Origin: Harmothoe impar
Taxonomy: Eukaryota > Annelida > Polychaeta > Phyllodocida > Polynoidae
Length of the DNA: 64,000 nucleotides
Direction of reading: 5' to 3'
Assembly (NCBI GenBank): GCA_947462335.1
Contig: OX381708.1
Location: 8,680,001 to 8,744,000 of the forward strand
Within the stretch, counting starts at the first letter, position 1. Each line of letters starts with the position of its first letter. Under the pieces are notes generated by a model. That model was not told the DNA's origin. It worked only from the letters and a program-made list of their open reading frames with translations, and did no database searches. Shown piece by piece: positions 43,101 to 54,369 of the stretch. A program made the position numbers and the translations under genes.

Positions 43101-45711
43101 TTGATGTTATCTGACCGAAAAGTCAAATAGAAATATGACCATAATTAGGGTAAAATAGCATAATGCAAAAGACATCAAATTGAATCTGTTTTATCCTCAG
43201 GAGGTTAACTTTCATATCTGTATCCTTTGATATTAAAAATTCAAGATGACCGCAAATTTTCAAGATGCCTGCCGGAATCACATTTCCAAATTAGTTTCCT
43301 TCATCATGGATGAAGTTGATCAATCTTGTGTTTTCACATAGAACTGGTTTGCAATTTGTGATATCAAGCCTGGCTAGATACATGTTGTCATGATAATGCA
43401 TTGCCATCAAGTCATAACTATCCATTTTGAAAAGGTTATTGGTATTAGCATAGAATATATATGTAATCTATCTATTTAAATATAGATGGAGTTGAAAAAA
43501 ATAGGTATTCTCCTTTCCTAATCTTGAGGTCATTCTTTGCAGCTTCAACAATTACAAATGGAGTGTTGTCTAGAACTAATCAAGTTACGGACGGAGTGCA
43601 ATCATCCCCTTCTGTTATTGGTGGAGCAATATCTGCAGCAGTTGTTCTCATCATCATTTTAAGTGTGATTGTGTATGCATGCCTTAGGAGGAAGGCCAAA
43701 GACAATAAACTATCGGGTGAGTCGGCCAATTGTTAATACTTCACAAATATCCAGTCGGATTTAGTCATGATGCTTAGCAATGGCACATATTTTCATGTTC
43801 TGTTATTTTCCTAAATATGAAAGTTCACAGGACTTTATTAAATGAATTAATTTCCTTATTTGATTAACCAGATGTATATTTTGCTTTTTTTAGTTCACAA
43901 ATTGCATTGAATAACTTTAACAGTACTGAACTTGCCATTCTAATCATAAATCAAACAGTAGGAACTGCTGAATCTGGCCGTACACGTGAGCTGGATGCAC
44001 TAGATGTCACCCTATATGATGAGACATACCTGCCAGGGGTAGACTACCATCAGTATGAGGAAATAGCTGAAAGAGGTAAACTGTCTTTATGTTATTTGCA
44101 AATAGAGGAGAAGGTCCATGAGAATAGGTTAGCGGGAATGTGTATGGAGAACATCCCTTTATACTGGAAACCAACAGTATATTTAACTGCCCATGTACAC
44201 TCATATATTAGATGTAAAACTACTGTTAATTTAACGGCTCAGCTATATCAAGCTCTAACGGTGTAACCTACACCTACATTACACATTATTCTGTATGTAC
44301 AGGTGATGCAGCAACACCAACAGGTGTAGTTCCTGTAGCCCAGGTTGACACAGGTTGTTACCTGCACCCACCAGGACATGAAGAACCTGAAGACGACCTT
44401 CACCAAGATGAAGCAGGTTCTTATCTTGAGGTCTTAGATACTGGATTATACCTTCATACACCCGATGATGGACAATCGGTACAAGGTATTATTTAGTTCA
44501 ATTTCTTCAAAAGTGATCACATGGTAATCATAATAGAAGGTTATGTTGTTTCAAGATTTCATTGCCTCAAATATTATTTAACGTACATATTTAGAAACCA
44601 GATTATCAAATCTTTATCGGTATACTGAGTTAGGATGCTAATATGGTGAGGCCTTTCAGCAACTGTCATGTGCCACTAACTTTATAACAAGAAATCTCCC
44701 AGCACTGGTCAAAGCAATGCCCTACTCACAAAAACATCTTGTCATAATTTATTATGTATGTCTGTACAGATGACACAAAAATACCAACAGCTCCTGTTCA
44801 CAACTTTCACAACTTTCCCGACACTGATACTGGCTCCTACCTGCACCCGCCGGGAGATGAGGAAACTGTACATGACCTACACCAAGAAGACAAAGGTTCA
44901 TACTTTGAGATCATAGAATCTTTTGAGGAATTTAAGTTCTGAAGACTTCAAGACTAATGAAATTTCTTTTAATCAAATTATGCCACATTGTTGTCAACCC
45001 AAAAACGTACGCTAAGTTATGCTGTAAGATTTTAATGTTGACTGATATCAGCCACAATTTTGACCATTATGAGTCACAACTATTATGTGATAGTATCATA
45101 CATATATATATAGTCAGAGCTTATCATTTCTCACCACAGGTACTCCTGTGGTACCAGCTGCTGATCGCAACTATGAGACACTAAGACCCAGCTTAGGGGT
45201 AAGTTATACACTAATTTGCTCTCAAAATGATGAAAGCCTTCAGACATAATGGCACTAATGGACATGGATTGCGTCCCATCAATTGCTGAAATGGTATCCA
45301 ACCCCCAAGCATTTACCCTTGGTTATCATAGATATCACAAACTCTTTCTATAAAAATCATATTGACTGACAATCCAGATGGGATTATTTAGCCGCCCTAG
45401 GTTTACAAGGCTGATTTGTAATGCGACACCTCATCACTATAAATGAATTAGGAGAGAGTTAGATCCAGATCTGAAATATCAGAAATTCCACGTATGTCTA
45501 AATTCTGCTTCAGGCTGATACTCCACTTGAGAAACTGCTCAAGGACAGAGGCTTACCAAAGAGACTTAACAACTTGGGCATCAAGACCATCCAGGACCTG
45601 CGGGATATGTCCCAGAGCGATATGGTGGAAGCTGGACTCAATGTTGGAGACAGGAACAGGATAAAGAGGGTTCTGCGGCGGGCCACTACATCCCGCTTCT
45701 TAACTATGTGA
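39803..45711 (+). CDS. Gene A: three V-set Ig domains, TM, tyrosine tail, SAM (signal-peptide exon not found)
   Basis: Exons: Ig1 39803-40102, Ig2 42053-42361, Ig3 42585-42887, TM 43543-43716, cytoplasmic 43959-44075, 44303-44485, 45140-45198, SAM 45514-45711. All internal boundaries are phase 1 until the phase 0 junction before SAM. The coding sum is about 547 residues without the signal peptide. Gene A is the first of three tandem paralogues. The Ig1 exon opens in phase 1 at the place where genes B and C join their signal-peptide exon, so a short first exon should exist upstream, perhaps in or near the gap. A terminal exon at 44767-44942 offers a second C-terminus. An AATAAA lies at 46090. 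Receptor function is inferred from architecture. Confidence 0.8.
42053..42361 (+). CDS. Gene A Ig2 (V-set) exon
   Basis: 309 bases, phase 1-1. KWVDVQVGTSVTLPC, ARHWYIKP, FQLTVRNVRQEDYTFSCF: Cys, Trp and DxxxxxC features are in place. Confidence 0.88.
42585..42887 (+). CDS. Gene A Ig3 (V-set) exon
   Basis: 303 bases, phase 1-1. ENTSVTLPC, then the family signature YTRTWQRVNGEILFLHY, then LTIGRAQMEDNTVFICT. Confidence 0.9.
43543..43716 (+). CDS. Gene A transmembrane exon
   Basis: A short Ser/Thr stalk, then VIGGAISAAVVLIIILSVIV (about 22 hydrophobic residues), then a stop-transfer CLRRKAKDNK. Phase 1-1, donor gtgagt. Type I orientation. Confidence 0.9.
43959..44075 (+). CDS. Gene A cytoplasmic exon with YEEI motif
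   Basis: Phase 1-1; VTLYDETYLPGVDYHQYEEI and AER. YEEI is the classical Src-family SH2 ligand. Homologous to 52927-53049 in gene B (LPGGDYHVYERM). The acceptor (atcaaacag) is weak. Confidence 0.7.
44303..44485 (+). CDS. Gene A tyrosine-cassette exon
   Basis: 183 bases, phase 1-1. Three tyrosines: GCYLHPPGHEEP, GSYLEVLD, GLYLHTPDD. Same cassette type as the gene C exons. Confidence 0.85.
44767..44942 (+). CDS. Gene A alternative terminal exon
   Basis: Good acceptor (tatgtctgtacag), phase 1 entry. Encodes GSYLHPPGDEETVHDL, then GSYFEIIESFEEFKF and a TGA at 44940-44942. No usable donor precedes the stop, so it is either a terminal exon for a SAM-less form or is skipped. Confidence 0.7.
45140..45198 (+). 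CDS. Gene A exon joining the tyrosine cassette to SAM
   Basis: 59 bases, phase 1 to 0, acceptor tctcaccacag, donor gtaagt. Encodes TPVVPAADRNYETLRPSLG, with a further YETL tyrosine motif. Confidence 0.75.
45514..45711 (+). CDS. Gene A SAM domain exon (C-terminus)
   Basis: Phase 0 entry, acceptor attctgcttcag, stop TGA 45709-45711. PLEKLLKDRGLPKRLNNLGI, then TIQDLRDMSQSDMVEAGLNV, then GDRNRIKRVLRR follows the five-helix SAM pattern (L..dLl.Lse.Dl.e.Gi..G.R.kIl..i). SAM domains mediate protein-protein oligomerisation. Genes B and C show no equivalent exon. Confidence 0.82.
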   Translation, partial: ADTPLEKLLKDRGLPKRLNNLGIKTIQDLRDMSQSDMVEAGLNVGDRNRIKRVLRRATTSRFLTM

Positions 45712-45818
45712 GGTCACATTGAAAATACCAAAAGAAGAATCATTTACTGACAATAATAACAATGGGATAATTTTCCTGTTTGACCTGGTTTAGTGGCAGC
45801 CATGTCTTTTTCTGGAGA

Positions 45819-45822
<4 letters not shown>

Positions 45823-45895
<73 letters not shown>
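45823..45895. repeat. AT microsatellite
   Basis: About 70 bases of uninterrupted ATATAT in the presumed 3' UTR of gene A. Confidence 0.98.
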
Positions 45896-45896
<1 letters not shown>

Positions 45897-46089
45897 AAGA
45901 GGTACAAGTCACTGAGAAACCTTTTCTTGCAATTTTGTTGAGACTAAGGTATATATTTGCTTTCGTTTACTGGACTAAATGACCAGAACCCAGATGCCAG
46001 CGGTGCAGACCTCCACATAGGCGGCTGGTGGTTAAACAACTGTCTGGAGTCTTACCTTAATGATATACAGGGTGAGAACAGCAACTGAC

Positions 46090-46095
46090 AATAAA
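46090..46095 (+). terminator. Possible polyadenylation signal, gene A
   Basis: AATAAA about 380 bases after the gene A stop. Usage not verified. Confidence 0.4.
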
Positions 46096-46544
46096 AACAA
46101 TGGGGTAATAGGACATGAAAACTGCAGTAATGATAAACGTAGGTATGATTGGCAATGAGCAGAAAACATGGCCTGGATTACCAACTGATTGCTGTATCTA
46201 GGGCCAAATAAAAAAAAAGTTTTGTTTCAGGTAGCATGGGATGAAACTCTAGGGTCGGTAGGTCGGATTTTTTTTTTTTTTTAACTTTTTTTTTTTTACA
46301 TTACCCTAAAATTGACCCACAAAAGTATGAAAATGGGAAGATTTTTTTCAAATTTTTTGAAAACCTAAAATTTACCCCCCAAAAGTGTAAAAATATAAAA
46401 AAAATCCTCAAAATTGCATAAGAAAACGTAGGGTCGGCCCTGTTTACATAGGGTCGGTCGGGTGACCTGAAACAAACCTTCTTTTTTTTTTTGGCCCAGT
46501 TCATCTATAGCTATTTATGAACATAATTATTATGAATAAATGAT

Positions 46545-46741
46545 GTCAATAGCAATGACCAGAGTGGTAGACGCTAGTTGCAGACATTTTTGATAATGGT
46601 CAATGTAATGTTCTGGGCAGCATTCGTAGACGTTGACATTTCGGGAGACTGATGTGACAGTCAGGTCCCAATAAGGGTTCTCCATGTAGTTGCTCACGTC
46701 CATAGTAACAAATTCAGACACAAGTGGGACAAGTAGCAAGC
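46545..46741 (-). pseudogene. Nicotinic acetylcholine receptor-like fragment (ligand-binding loop C)
   Basis: The frame SNYMENPYWDLTVTSVSRNV, followed by VYECCPEHY, fits the loop-C region of nAChR alpha-type subunits: WDL, a conserved RN, then the vicinal Cys pair in YxCCxxxY. The frame stops soon after, before the membrane helices. I see no other receptor exons nearby. Probably an isolated exon relic or retro-fragment. Confidence 0.5.
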
Positions 46742-47450
46742 ATCTTCCTCCATAAATGACAAGCCCAGTAGTAAGCTGTAACCAACAGGGAAGGCTTCTC
46801 TGATAGCCTGGTTCTCATGCAACACACTAGGGGGTGCAACAGTTCACAAAGGAGAATCTGTACCAGGTATGTGAGTTCAAGCATCTCACACCAAGGAGAG
46901 AATCGTAAGTGAGTCCCAGTCCCCTATACCATTGCATGTAACTAACATGATTGTCTAATCAGCTAACAAAATCAACCTCCTTTTCAATAGCACAATAATA
47001 TTATATCAAAATAAAACTTACAGATCACTTCAAAAACATGCTTTGTTATTATCGATAAATCTCATTTGGTGAAATTATATGCAGTTGAATTATGGCAAGG
47101 AGTGACATTTCGTCAGAATAGTAATATGTATAAATCATAGAACTAGAGGATGAGTCAAAAAAGCTACATAGAAATAGGTCATTCTGATATCACAGTATAT
47201 ACACGGGCTCACTGGTGCATGGCATATGTATCCAGACGCCTGCATGTCATGCCCTGTTTGTAGCTTCATGAAACTACACATCGTGTCAGTCACACGCATC
47301 AGTTATTTAGGTTACGTGACCAATAGTGAAATACATTTTACACCACTTACAGTAAGTTATGTAGAGAAGTTCCACGGTCAGCGGACATGAATACCGACTT
47401 CCCCGGATACTGTAGGAGGATGCAAGAGGGCCAAACGGCAGACACACAAA

Positions 47451-47535
47451 ATGGCGGCTAGTTACCTGCTCCTCTGTCTTATCCTGTTTGTATGTCTCCA
47501 TCCAGCATCTCCTCTAACACCTGTTATATATACTG
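47451..47535 (+). CDS. Gene B signal-peptide exon
   Basis: 28 codons plus one base: MAASYLLLCLILFVCLHPAS and a few residues more. Donor gtaggt, phase 1. The region just upstream resembles gene C. Confidence 0.85.
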
Positions 47536-50500
47536 GTAGGTACAGTGAATTATCAGGTATAAGCCTACCTTGTGTATCAGCCACACCTAGACTGTAGTAA
47601 TATCCTATAAGACTCACAGGGGGTCTGCTTATGGTGATTTAGTACTGTAGTATACATCTCTACAAACCTCACTCATAAGCCACGTCCTGTTATTGTGGCC
47701 TACATGCGAGGATTTATGGCAGTAGGAAAGAGTTCATCAGTTGTTTCACATCTGAAACAACTACAGTGGTAGTTTCAACTATGTGAAGTTTTGCTCTTTC
47801 TGTTCTGAGACAGGCCTACAAAATGGCAGCTTGTATATATTAAAGTGGATCCATGCACAGCAACCTGCAATGCAGGGATGGGGGTTGGGGGATGCAGTGG
47901 GCTCTCAGGTGGCACAGAAAGAAGCTCTAGCTATGTGGTTTACAAATAGACCAGCAGTTCATTGTCAGGGTGGTTGAAGCCGCCATATTGTTACACTACC
48001 AAGACATGTCAGCATGATGGATGAAGGCAGCCTCTGCAAGTAAACTCACTGAGCTACAGTCATGCATCATGATGATAATGGGTATGGTGCATTGATGTGC
48101 TATGCAGCCCTGCAAGGGTTAAATAAGTGCTGTTACCTAGACATGTGCCTGTTGGGTGCCTAACATAGTACCCTGGGGGGTACCCTGGTATCACTGGCAA
48201 TTAACTTGTCAGTGCCGCATTCAAGCATCAAGCTGACCCTACCAGGTTGAAAGGTAGGCATGATGCATGAATGCAGTGTTGGCGAGTTGCATCATGATGA
48301 TAACAGGCAGGTTGCTTTATTGCAGTATGCAGCCCTTACGGGGATAGGGTAGCACCTTGAGAAATCAACCTGATGTATGCAGTCATTAATGCATGACAAG
48401 CCCTCTTTTATGTGTCACAGTAGAATTTAAGTATTGCTCTTTCCAGCAAAGGACAAATTAAGACAATACATAGACAGAGCTGCACCATAAATTGGCCGAG
48501 TCACTGGTTACTGCACGAGCGGTGATTGGGCTGTATTGCATGCTGGCCGTAGGCCTAGTGCAATACCGCCCAATCACGGCAAGTGCAGTAACTAGTGAAG
48601 AGGGCAATTTAAAGTGAAGCTCTGTATTTATTTCAAGGTTAATCAATCTAAAACAGATAGACATTCCATGTTTGTTTACTTCCACAATGTTTGTTTACTT
48701 CTGTGGTGTTTGTTTACTTCTGTTGGCAGCCATTTTGAATTCTGCAACAAGTCACGTAACCTTTGGCAACCTAGATACGCTAAGGGGACCCCATGGCTAC
48801 CCCATGTTGACCCTCAGGACTGTACAATACTACCACAGCGTGCAATACGGCCTAGGGTTATTTCACGCTACCCTTGGGAACGGCCCTTCGGAACACTGTC
48901 ATTCCGTATTCACCATGAAATAAAATCCATGAATTACTACATACTTGAGGTTGACATTTTAAGGCACATGGCCGACTCTAGCTCAAGCTACCCTTAACAG
49001 TGGTTGTTACCTAAACATGTGTCTTACTGGTGTGTAACACCCACAGGGTACTACATGTGTCAGGCAGGCAGCTCTGTGACTGCTACATGTGCCCCACACG
49101 GCACCTATGACAGCAGACAATGGCTGTGGATCGGTAACCTGCTACGGTCTGCACACTTCAGCTTCCACCAGGATGCCTCAGGCGTCGATTCTTCAAGTGG
49201 GTATATCTGATGTTTACCCAATAATTTTAATTCCTACATTAAGAGTTTCAAAAAGCTGTAAAAATATGTTATTTATTGGTTAAGTGACATTCAAATGCCA
49301 TCCACGGACAGTGAAGCCTAAATGGCCACAATTGGCTATCAGAATCATATTTTAGCGAAATGAAAGGCGTAAATCATATTGATAGGAAAGCAATTCTATA
49401 GTATTGGTCAACACCATAGATCAATTTTAAAAAGGATCGATTTTTCAGTTTGAATCATTGGATACACTCATTTTCAGGAGCCCGAGCTGACATGGCAGTC
49501 AACCCTGTAAATTTCAGCCTTACCATTGGCAGTCTGCAGGTCACGGACACTGGGAGGCTTTGGTGTAGTGTCCAACCACAGGGAAACATGATGACTGGAT
49601 TCATAAAGCTGATAGTGTACAGTAGGTGCTGACTAATGCTTTTTTAGGCTATTCTTTAAATTCCTATTCTTATTGGTTATATGCTGTATGTAGTTTCACT
49701 ATCATAGCAGAGCTGTTTACTCATTATATCGGTGACAGTGAAGGCTCATCATGAGTGGCAGACGAGTACTTAGCCGTGATTAAGCCAATATAAAGAGTCC
49801 AGGCCTCTGGCTGTGGTATAAAGTACTTATTTTGCTGACCGTGTACTCAGTGGTTGCCATGGAAACATGATTTTCATTTGAAAAAACAGAAAGCCAAAAG
49901 ACTTATTGATCAAATGGCTCAAAGATTTCAATGTCGCTGAAAGGTCATCAAGGGATTTTAGTGGCTCTAGGTGACTTTGAATATGCTTAGAGTGTTCCTA
50001 CAAATATATTTAATTTACTTGGATGCAGTGCTTGGTAATATTCATGCCTTGTCCATTCACAAAAAAACATTACAACAAAGTATACAAATGTATGTTCATT
50101 TCAGCTAGATGGGTTGACGTTAAACAAGATACAAGTCTTACACTGGAATGTCCAGTAGTGGATCCTGCAGTTCCAACTATGAGCCGGCAATGGTACTCCT
50201 CTCCTGAATCATGGAATGTCCTGTTCACTCAGAATGCTTCTGGTACCACTAGAGGGAACGCAGCACGTAGCGACATGTCTGTAGATAGTAGTACCTTTGC
50301 ACTGACCATCAGCCGTGTACAAGCAACAGACAATATCATGACATGTCGTGTTACAACAACACAAAGTACTGAAACTGGTGTCATCTTTATTGCAGTATAT
50401 CGTGAGTACTTTGAATAATCATTTTCAAGTAAATTACAAATTCTCTGACCTTGACATGAGCCCTACATGCCTGTCACTCAGATAATGTTGGCAATGTAAT

Positions 50501-53500
50501 CACAGATTGGACTGCTTGAAGTCACAGTGTTTAAGCATATTCGATTCCAGTAAATGCATAAGTTGCATAAATGCCAGTGTTCATCTAGTGATTACTGCCT
50601 GTTATTGGTGTGTCTGAATCTTAATTTGTGTGAGGATCACAACAGATATAATCAGCTTGACCAATCATACATGTATCTACCAGCCCAAAACAATGATAAC
50701 CTATTCTTGTGTGAGCCTATCATTAAGTATGTTCCTGAAGCATGCCTGACATCTCATATACTACACTGCACTGCATGTAGTTTTGCATTTCAATAAATTT
50801 TATTTGCTTAAAGGGACACTTTAAGCATATCAAGTTATTCAAGTAAATACCACTTAAGTTAAAACATCTGAATGCCATAATGACCTTTTGTGACTTTAAG
50901 GCGCCATTTCTGAACTTGAGGTGTCACTTTAAGGCATTTTATATTTTCTTAAATGCAAATATGCATGCAGTGCTGCTTCTGCTTTGTGAATTTCAGGTCA
51001 GGAATATGAAGTTGAAGAGAACACACAGGTGACACTTCCCTGTGACAAGGTGGTGGAACTGACCAGACAGAGCCCAGTGCATTACACCCGTACCTGGCAG
51101 AGGGTGAACGGTGATCTACTCTTCATTCAGTACTTGTACAACGGTGTCTTCTATGAGCGCAGTCATGCAGCTCGCACTGACATGGCACTTAACAATGCTA
51201 CATTTGCGTTAACCATTGGCCAGGTTCAACTGGAGGACAGCACTATGTTTGTCTGTACATTCTACGCTGAGGCAGTAGCAAACCATGTTGAGAGTGTCAA
51301 GGTTTCCATACACAGTATGTTCATTGTTTCAAACTATATATTTAGTTGAAACCGGTCACATATAGACTAATGCTTACAGCTGTTTAGATCTGTGCACATT
51401 GTCTCAATGAGCTGGACCTATTTTAATCTATTTAAAGTGGGTATATCCGATTTTTCTTTAGATTCTAAATTTTACTTAAATGTATTCCGAACACTGTAAA
51501 AGTATAATATTTAGAGAATAGAGCTTAATTAAATGTCATCAATGGCTGTTAATAGGTTACAAGGGGATTCGATGCCCCTATCCATGGGCCTTTCTTGTGT
51601 ATTTTCAAGGGGGGGAAGTGTGCACGCTTTTATTCCAAAATGACCATTGGGCAATAAAATTGAATTAGAGCAAAATCAGAAGGAATTAGGGGGAATGAAA
51701 CAGATAGGAAGTCAAATATATTATTTGTGAACATTATGACTCATTTTTAGGGAAATCTTTTTTTTTTGTCCCACACATCGGATATATTAACTTTAACATA
51801 TAAAACCAGGGGTTCAATGATTGAAGAACAATGCACACAGACTCTCAATAGCGGGCCTTTGCATTTATTACATATAAAATTAGGTGTTAAATAGACTAGA
51901 ATACTTTAATTTAGTGACTGGCCATCTGAATTCAGCTTCACTCTGTTAAATGGGCATAGAATACATCATTTGGGTACATAGGCATAGTAAATCTCTTATT
52001 CACCATCTAATCAATTTAGTTTACATTTGAAAGATTTGTAGAGCATAAAAGTGCAAATCTAAAAATGACAGATAATTATCTTCTATGTGGGATATAGGGA
52101 GAAACATCAAAGTCTTAGAACTAAATTATGATGCACCCTCCTTCCAGACCAGAACCGTCTCACATTACCACAGGTCATAACAACAATGGCCAATGATGTA
52201 GAGCTTACTTCTGTTCATAAAGGTGTTGAGTCAACAACAGAGAATGGTTTAGAGTCCACAACGGTTGACAATGGAGTTTCCCCGCCTGTTACTGTTGGGT
52301 TGTCGCTGCCTGTTATTGGTGGAGCAGTAGCTGCAGCAGCTGTCCTCATCATCGTCATGGTCGTCATCACTGCATGTCTCTGTGTGAACAGGAAGAAAAC
52401 CCGGGTGAACACAGACACTGGTGGGTAGCCTTTGAAATTGTTCCATTTGATCATTCCTCATATATTTCGTCAAATTACTATTGTCATTATGAGTTATATA
52501 ATTATATAAGGCCACATATGACATTTCACCAATTAATGTGTTCCCTGTCCATCTATGATTGAAAAATGGTTAGAGTATGTATTTACTGCGATTTGATGAA
52601 TTAGGTCAAATACTCTTCTCCTAAATCACTATGTATGCAGTAGTCTAATGCTACATACTGATGGACGGTAGATTTACTATGAGTCTGGCATCTTGAACTC
52701 TTTATTTGTGAACAATGGTAAACATTTGAGTATTTTTTTTCTAGAAAATAGTCACTAGAAGTTGTATTGTACATTAATAATCTCAAATTTCACTATTCGT
52801 CTCAGGATATGTGTCTGACTCATGCTGAATCTACCCTGCCAGTAGCCTAATACCTCACACTCTGTCACAGTACGGATATTCCATGCATTTTTTTCAGTTA
52901 CAAAGCTTAAGATATTTTATTCATAGGTAATGTTAGGAGAACTAGGGAATCGCGTCAGACCGCAGACATGTCCATGCATGACATGACCAGCCATTATGAG
53001 CCTCATCTACCAGGGGGAGACTACCATGTGTATGAGAGAATGGCTGCAGGTAGGCTAATACTGATTAACCCTCAGCATTTACCCCTACCCTATATATTCA
53101 ACCAGAAAAATATGAGGATCATCTGAATGCTGGCTCCAAAATGACTCTCCTATAAGGGTCAGACAGTTTAGTGAGGGTCAGGCATTACTGGACTCACCCA
53201 AATAGGTCTATAGTCTGGCCATGCAGGATCCTCATGCCAGAGTTTAGCAATGCTGGACTCTGGAGAGAGTCTCCTTAAGATTCCAAGAGTCCAGCATTAT
53301 CAGACTCTGGCATGAGGGTTCAGCATGGCCAGACCTATTAAACACTTTTGCCATAGTCCAGCCTGTCATTGTAGGTACAGCAAAGCCTGACCCTCACTAA
53401 GATGGCCCTTGACCTATCTTTGTTAGTCCACCAGTGCCTGACCCTTGTGTAACAGTTCTTTTGGAGACATGGTCTGACACTCATGTTTTCCTGAGTGTTG

Positions 53501-54369
53501 GTGCTAGGTTGTGTCAGCCAATTTGGATGTGCTGTCTGCCGCTAATTAGCAGGTATGTTCATTACAACCACACTATAAAGAGTGTAGTTTGTTCTGCGTC
53601 TACCTAGCCAACGCCCTAGTAGCCAATAGTATGTAAAAATCGGCTGTTGTAATGTAGCCCATAGTACAGTCTTAATTATTGAGAAAGAGTTTTTAGAAAT
53701 GAATGATATCACAATGTATGTAATACTCTGTATGATATTACTTATTTTGCCCAAACTAATTGTTACATTGAGTACTAACTATTCAATCACTAGTTTATGT
53801 ATCATAATCATAATTGCATTACTTTAGATGATGATGTTTACATTGGTACCAGCATAGCAGAACCATCAGCTAAGCTGCCATCTGGTGAGTTAAAGTGGTA
53901 GTATGATAATTGTAAAGGGTCCAACCTTCTACCACTCTGTACTTCATATTTTACCCATTATTATCCACTGCTTTTCATCAAGACTTCATTTTTAAATGAT
54001 ATTTGACTCATGCATATCTCTACTCCATATGTTTCGTATATATGCGTAAAGTTAGACATTTGGCAATGCCTGAAGGCTGGCATCTCATTGTACATACACA
54101 TGTTTGGTACCATTGGAAAGCTACTGACATCCTTCACACGGTGGTGATGGTCAAATATACATAATTTAATCTGCCTTTTGGAGGTCAATTCATATACAAC
54201 CTAGATTAATCAGACCAGGAAATATGTGATTGGAATGGCCAATCTAGGTTAGGTAGACAAAAGTCTCTAGAAACTACATTGGAATTATGTGTGTTTTCAG
54301 TGTTGTATCTGTTTTGTGTATTTGATTCACTCCTATTATGCAGGTTATGGAGGTCATGGTAGAAGATGA
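47451..54369 (+). CDS. Gene B: signal peptide, three V-set Ig domains, TM, short tyrosine tail
   Basis: Exons: signal 47451-47535, Ig1 split as 49047-49196 and 49478-49621, Ig2 50105-50401, Ig3 50997-51314, TM 52148-52420, tail 52927-53049, 53828-53884, 54344-54369. Sum 1,473 bases, exactly 490 codons plus stop, every boundary phase 1. The start is MAASYLLLCLILFVC, a clean signal peptide in the context acacacaaaATGGCGG, which is nearly the same as gene C. Tail motifs are DYHVYERM and DDVYIGTS; the protein ends GYGGHGRR. There is no SAM exon and no YLHPPG cassette. AATAAA at 54963. Likely a cell-surface recognition receptor (inference). Confidence 0.87.
47990..48122 (+). mobile_element. TTAA MITE, truncated copy in gene B intron 1
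   Basis: gcatcatgatgataatggg-type segments end in tgcaagggTTAA. Confidence 0.6.
48180..48345. mobile_element. TTAA MITE, second degraded copy in gene B intron 1
   Basis: gcattcaagcatcaagctga, ggcatgatgcatgaatgcag and ggcgagttgcatcatg match the family interior; neither end is intact. Confidence 0.55.
49047..49196 (+). CDS. Gene B Ig1, first half exon
   Basis: 150 bases, phase 1-1. AGSSVTATC (first Cys), SRQWLW (Trp); ends SGVDSS at a gtgggt donor. The intron here is absent from genes A and C. Confidence 0.82.
49478..49621 (+). CDS. Gene B Ig1, second half exon
   Basis: 144 bases, phase 1-1. ARADMAVNPVNFSLTIGSLQ, TDTGRLWCS, ending KLIVY as in the sister Ig1 exons. 150 + 144 = 294, close to the 300 bases of the unsplit sisters. 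Confidence 0.85.
50105..50401 (+). CDS. Gene B Ig2 (V-set) exon
   Basis: 297 bases, phase 1-1. RWVDVKQDTSLTLEC, SRQWYSSP, FALTISRVQATDNIMTCRV. Confidence 0.88.
50997..51314 (+). CDS. Gene B Ig3 (V-set) exon
   Basis: 318 bases, the same as gene C. ENTQVTLPC, YTRTWQRVNGDLLFIQY, FALTIGQVQLEDSTMFVCT. Confidence 0.9.
52148..52420 (+). CDS. Gene B stalk and transmembrane exon
   Basis: 273 bases, phase 1-1. A Thr/Val/Glu-rich stalk with near-repeated 'GVESTTENGLESTTVDNGV'-type units, then LPVIGGAVAAAAVLIIVMVV, then NRKKTRVN. The exon begins ACCAGAACC, the same start as the gene C TM exon. Confidence 0.9.
52927..53049 (+). CDS. Gene B cytoplasmic exon with YHVYERM
   Basis: 123 bases, phase 1-1, acceptor tattcatag, donor gtaggc. 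HYEPHLPGGDYHVYERM parallels the gene A YEEI exon. Confidence 0.8.
53154..53447. repeat. Foldback element, about 290 bp, in gene B
   Basis: Nested inverted arms around 53275: agggtcag/ctgaccct, gtgagggtcaggc/gcctgaccctcac, aataggtct/agacctatt, ctcatgccagagt/actctggcatgag. The core matches repeats at 7.8 kb. Confidence 0.8.
53828..53884 (+). CDS. Gene B 57-base cytoplasmic exon
   Basis: Phase 1-1, acceptor ttgcattactttag, donor gtgagt. DDDVYIGTSIAEPSAKLPS, one tyrosine after acidic residues. Confidence 0.75.
54344..54369 (+). CDS. Gene B terminal coding exon
   Basis: Acceptor actcctattatgcag, phase 1 entry; encodes GYGGHGRR, then TGA at 54367-54369. The frame sum of the gene is exact. Confidence 0.75.
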
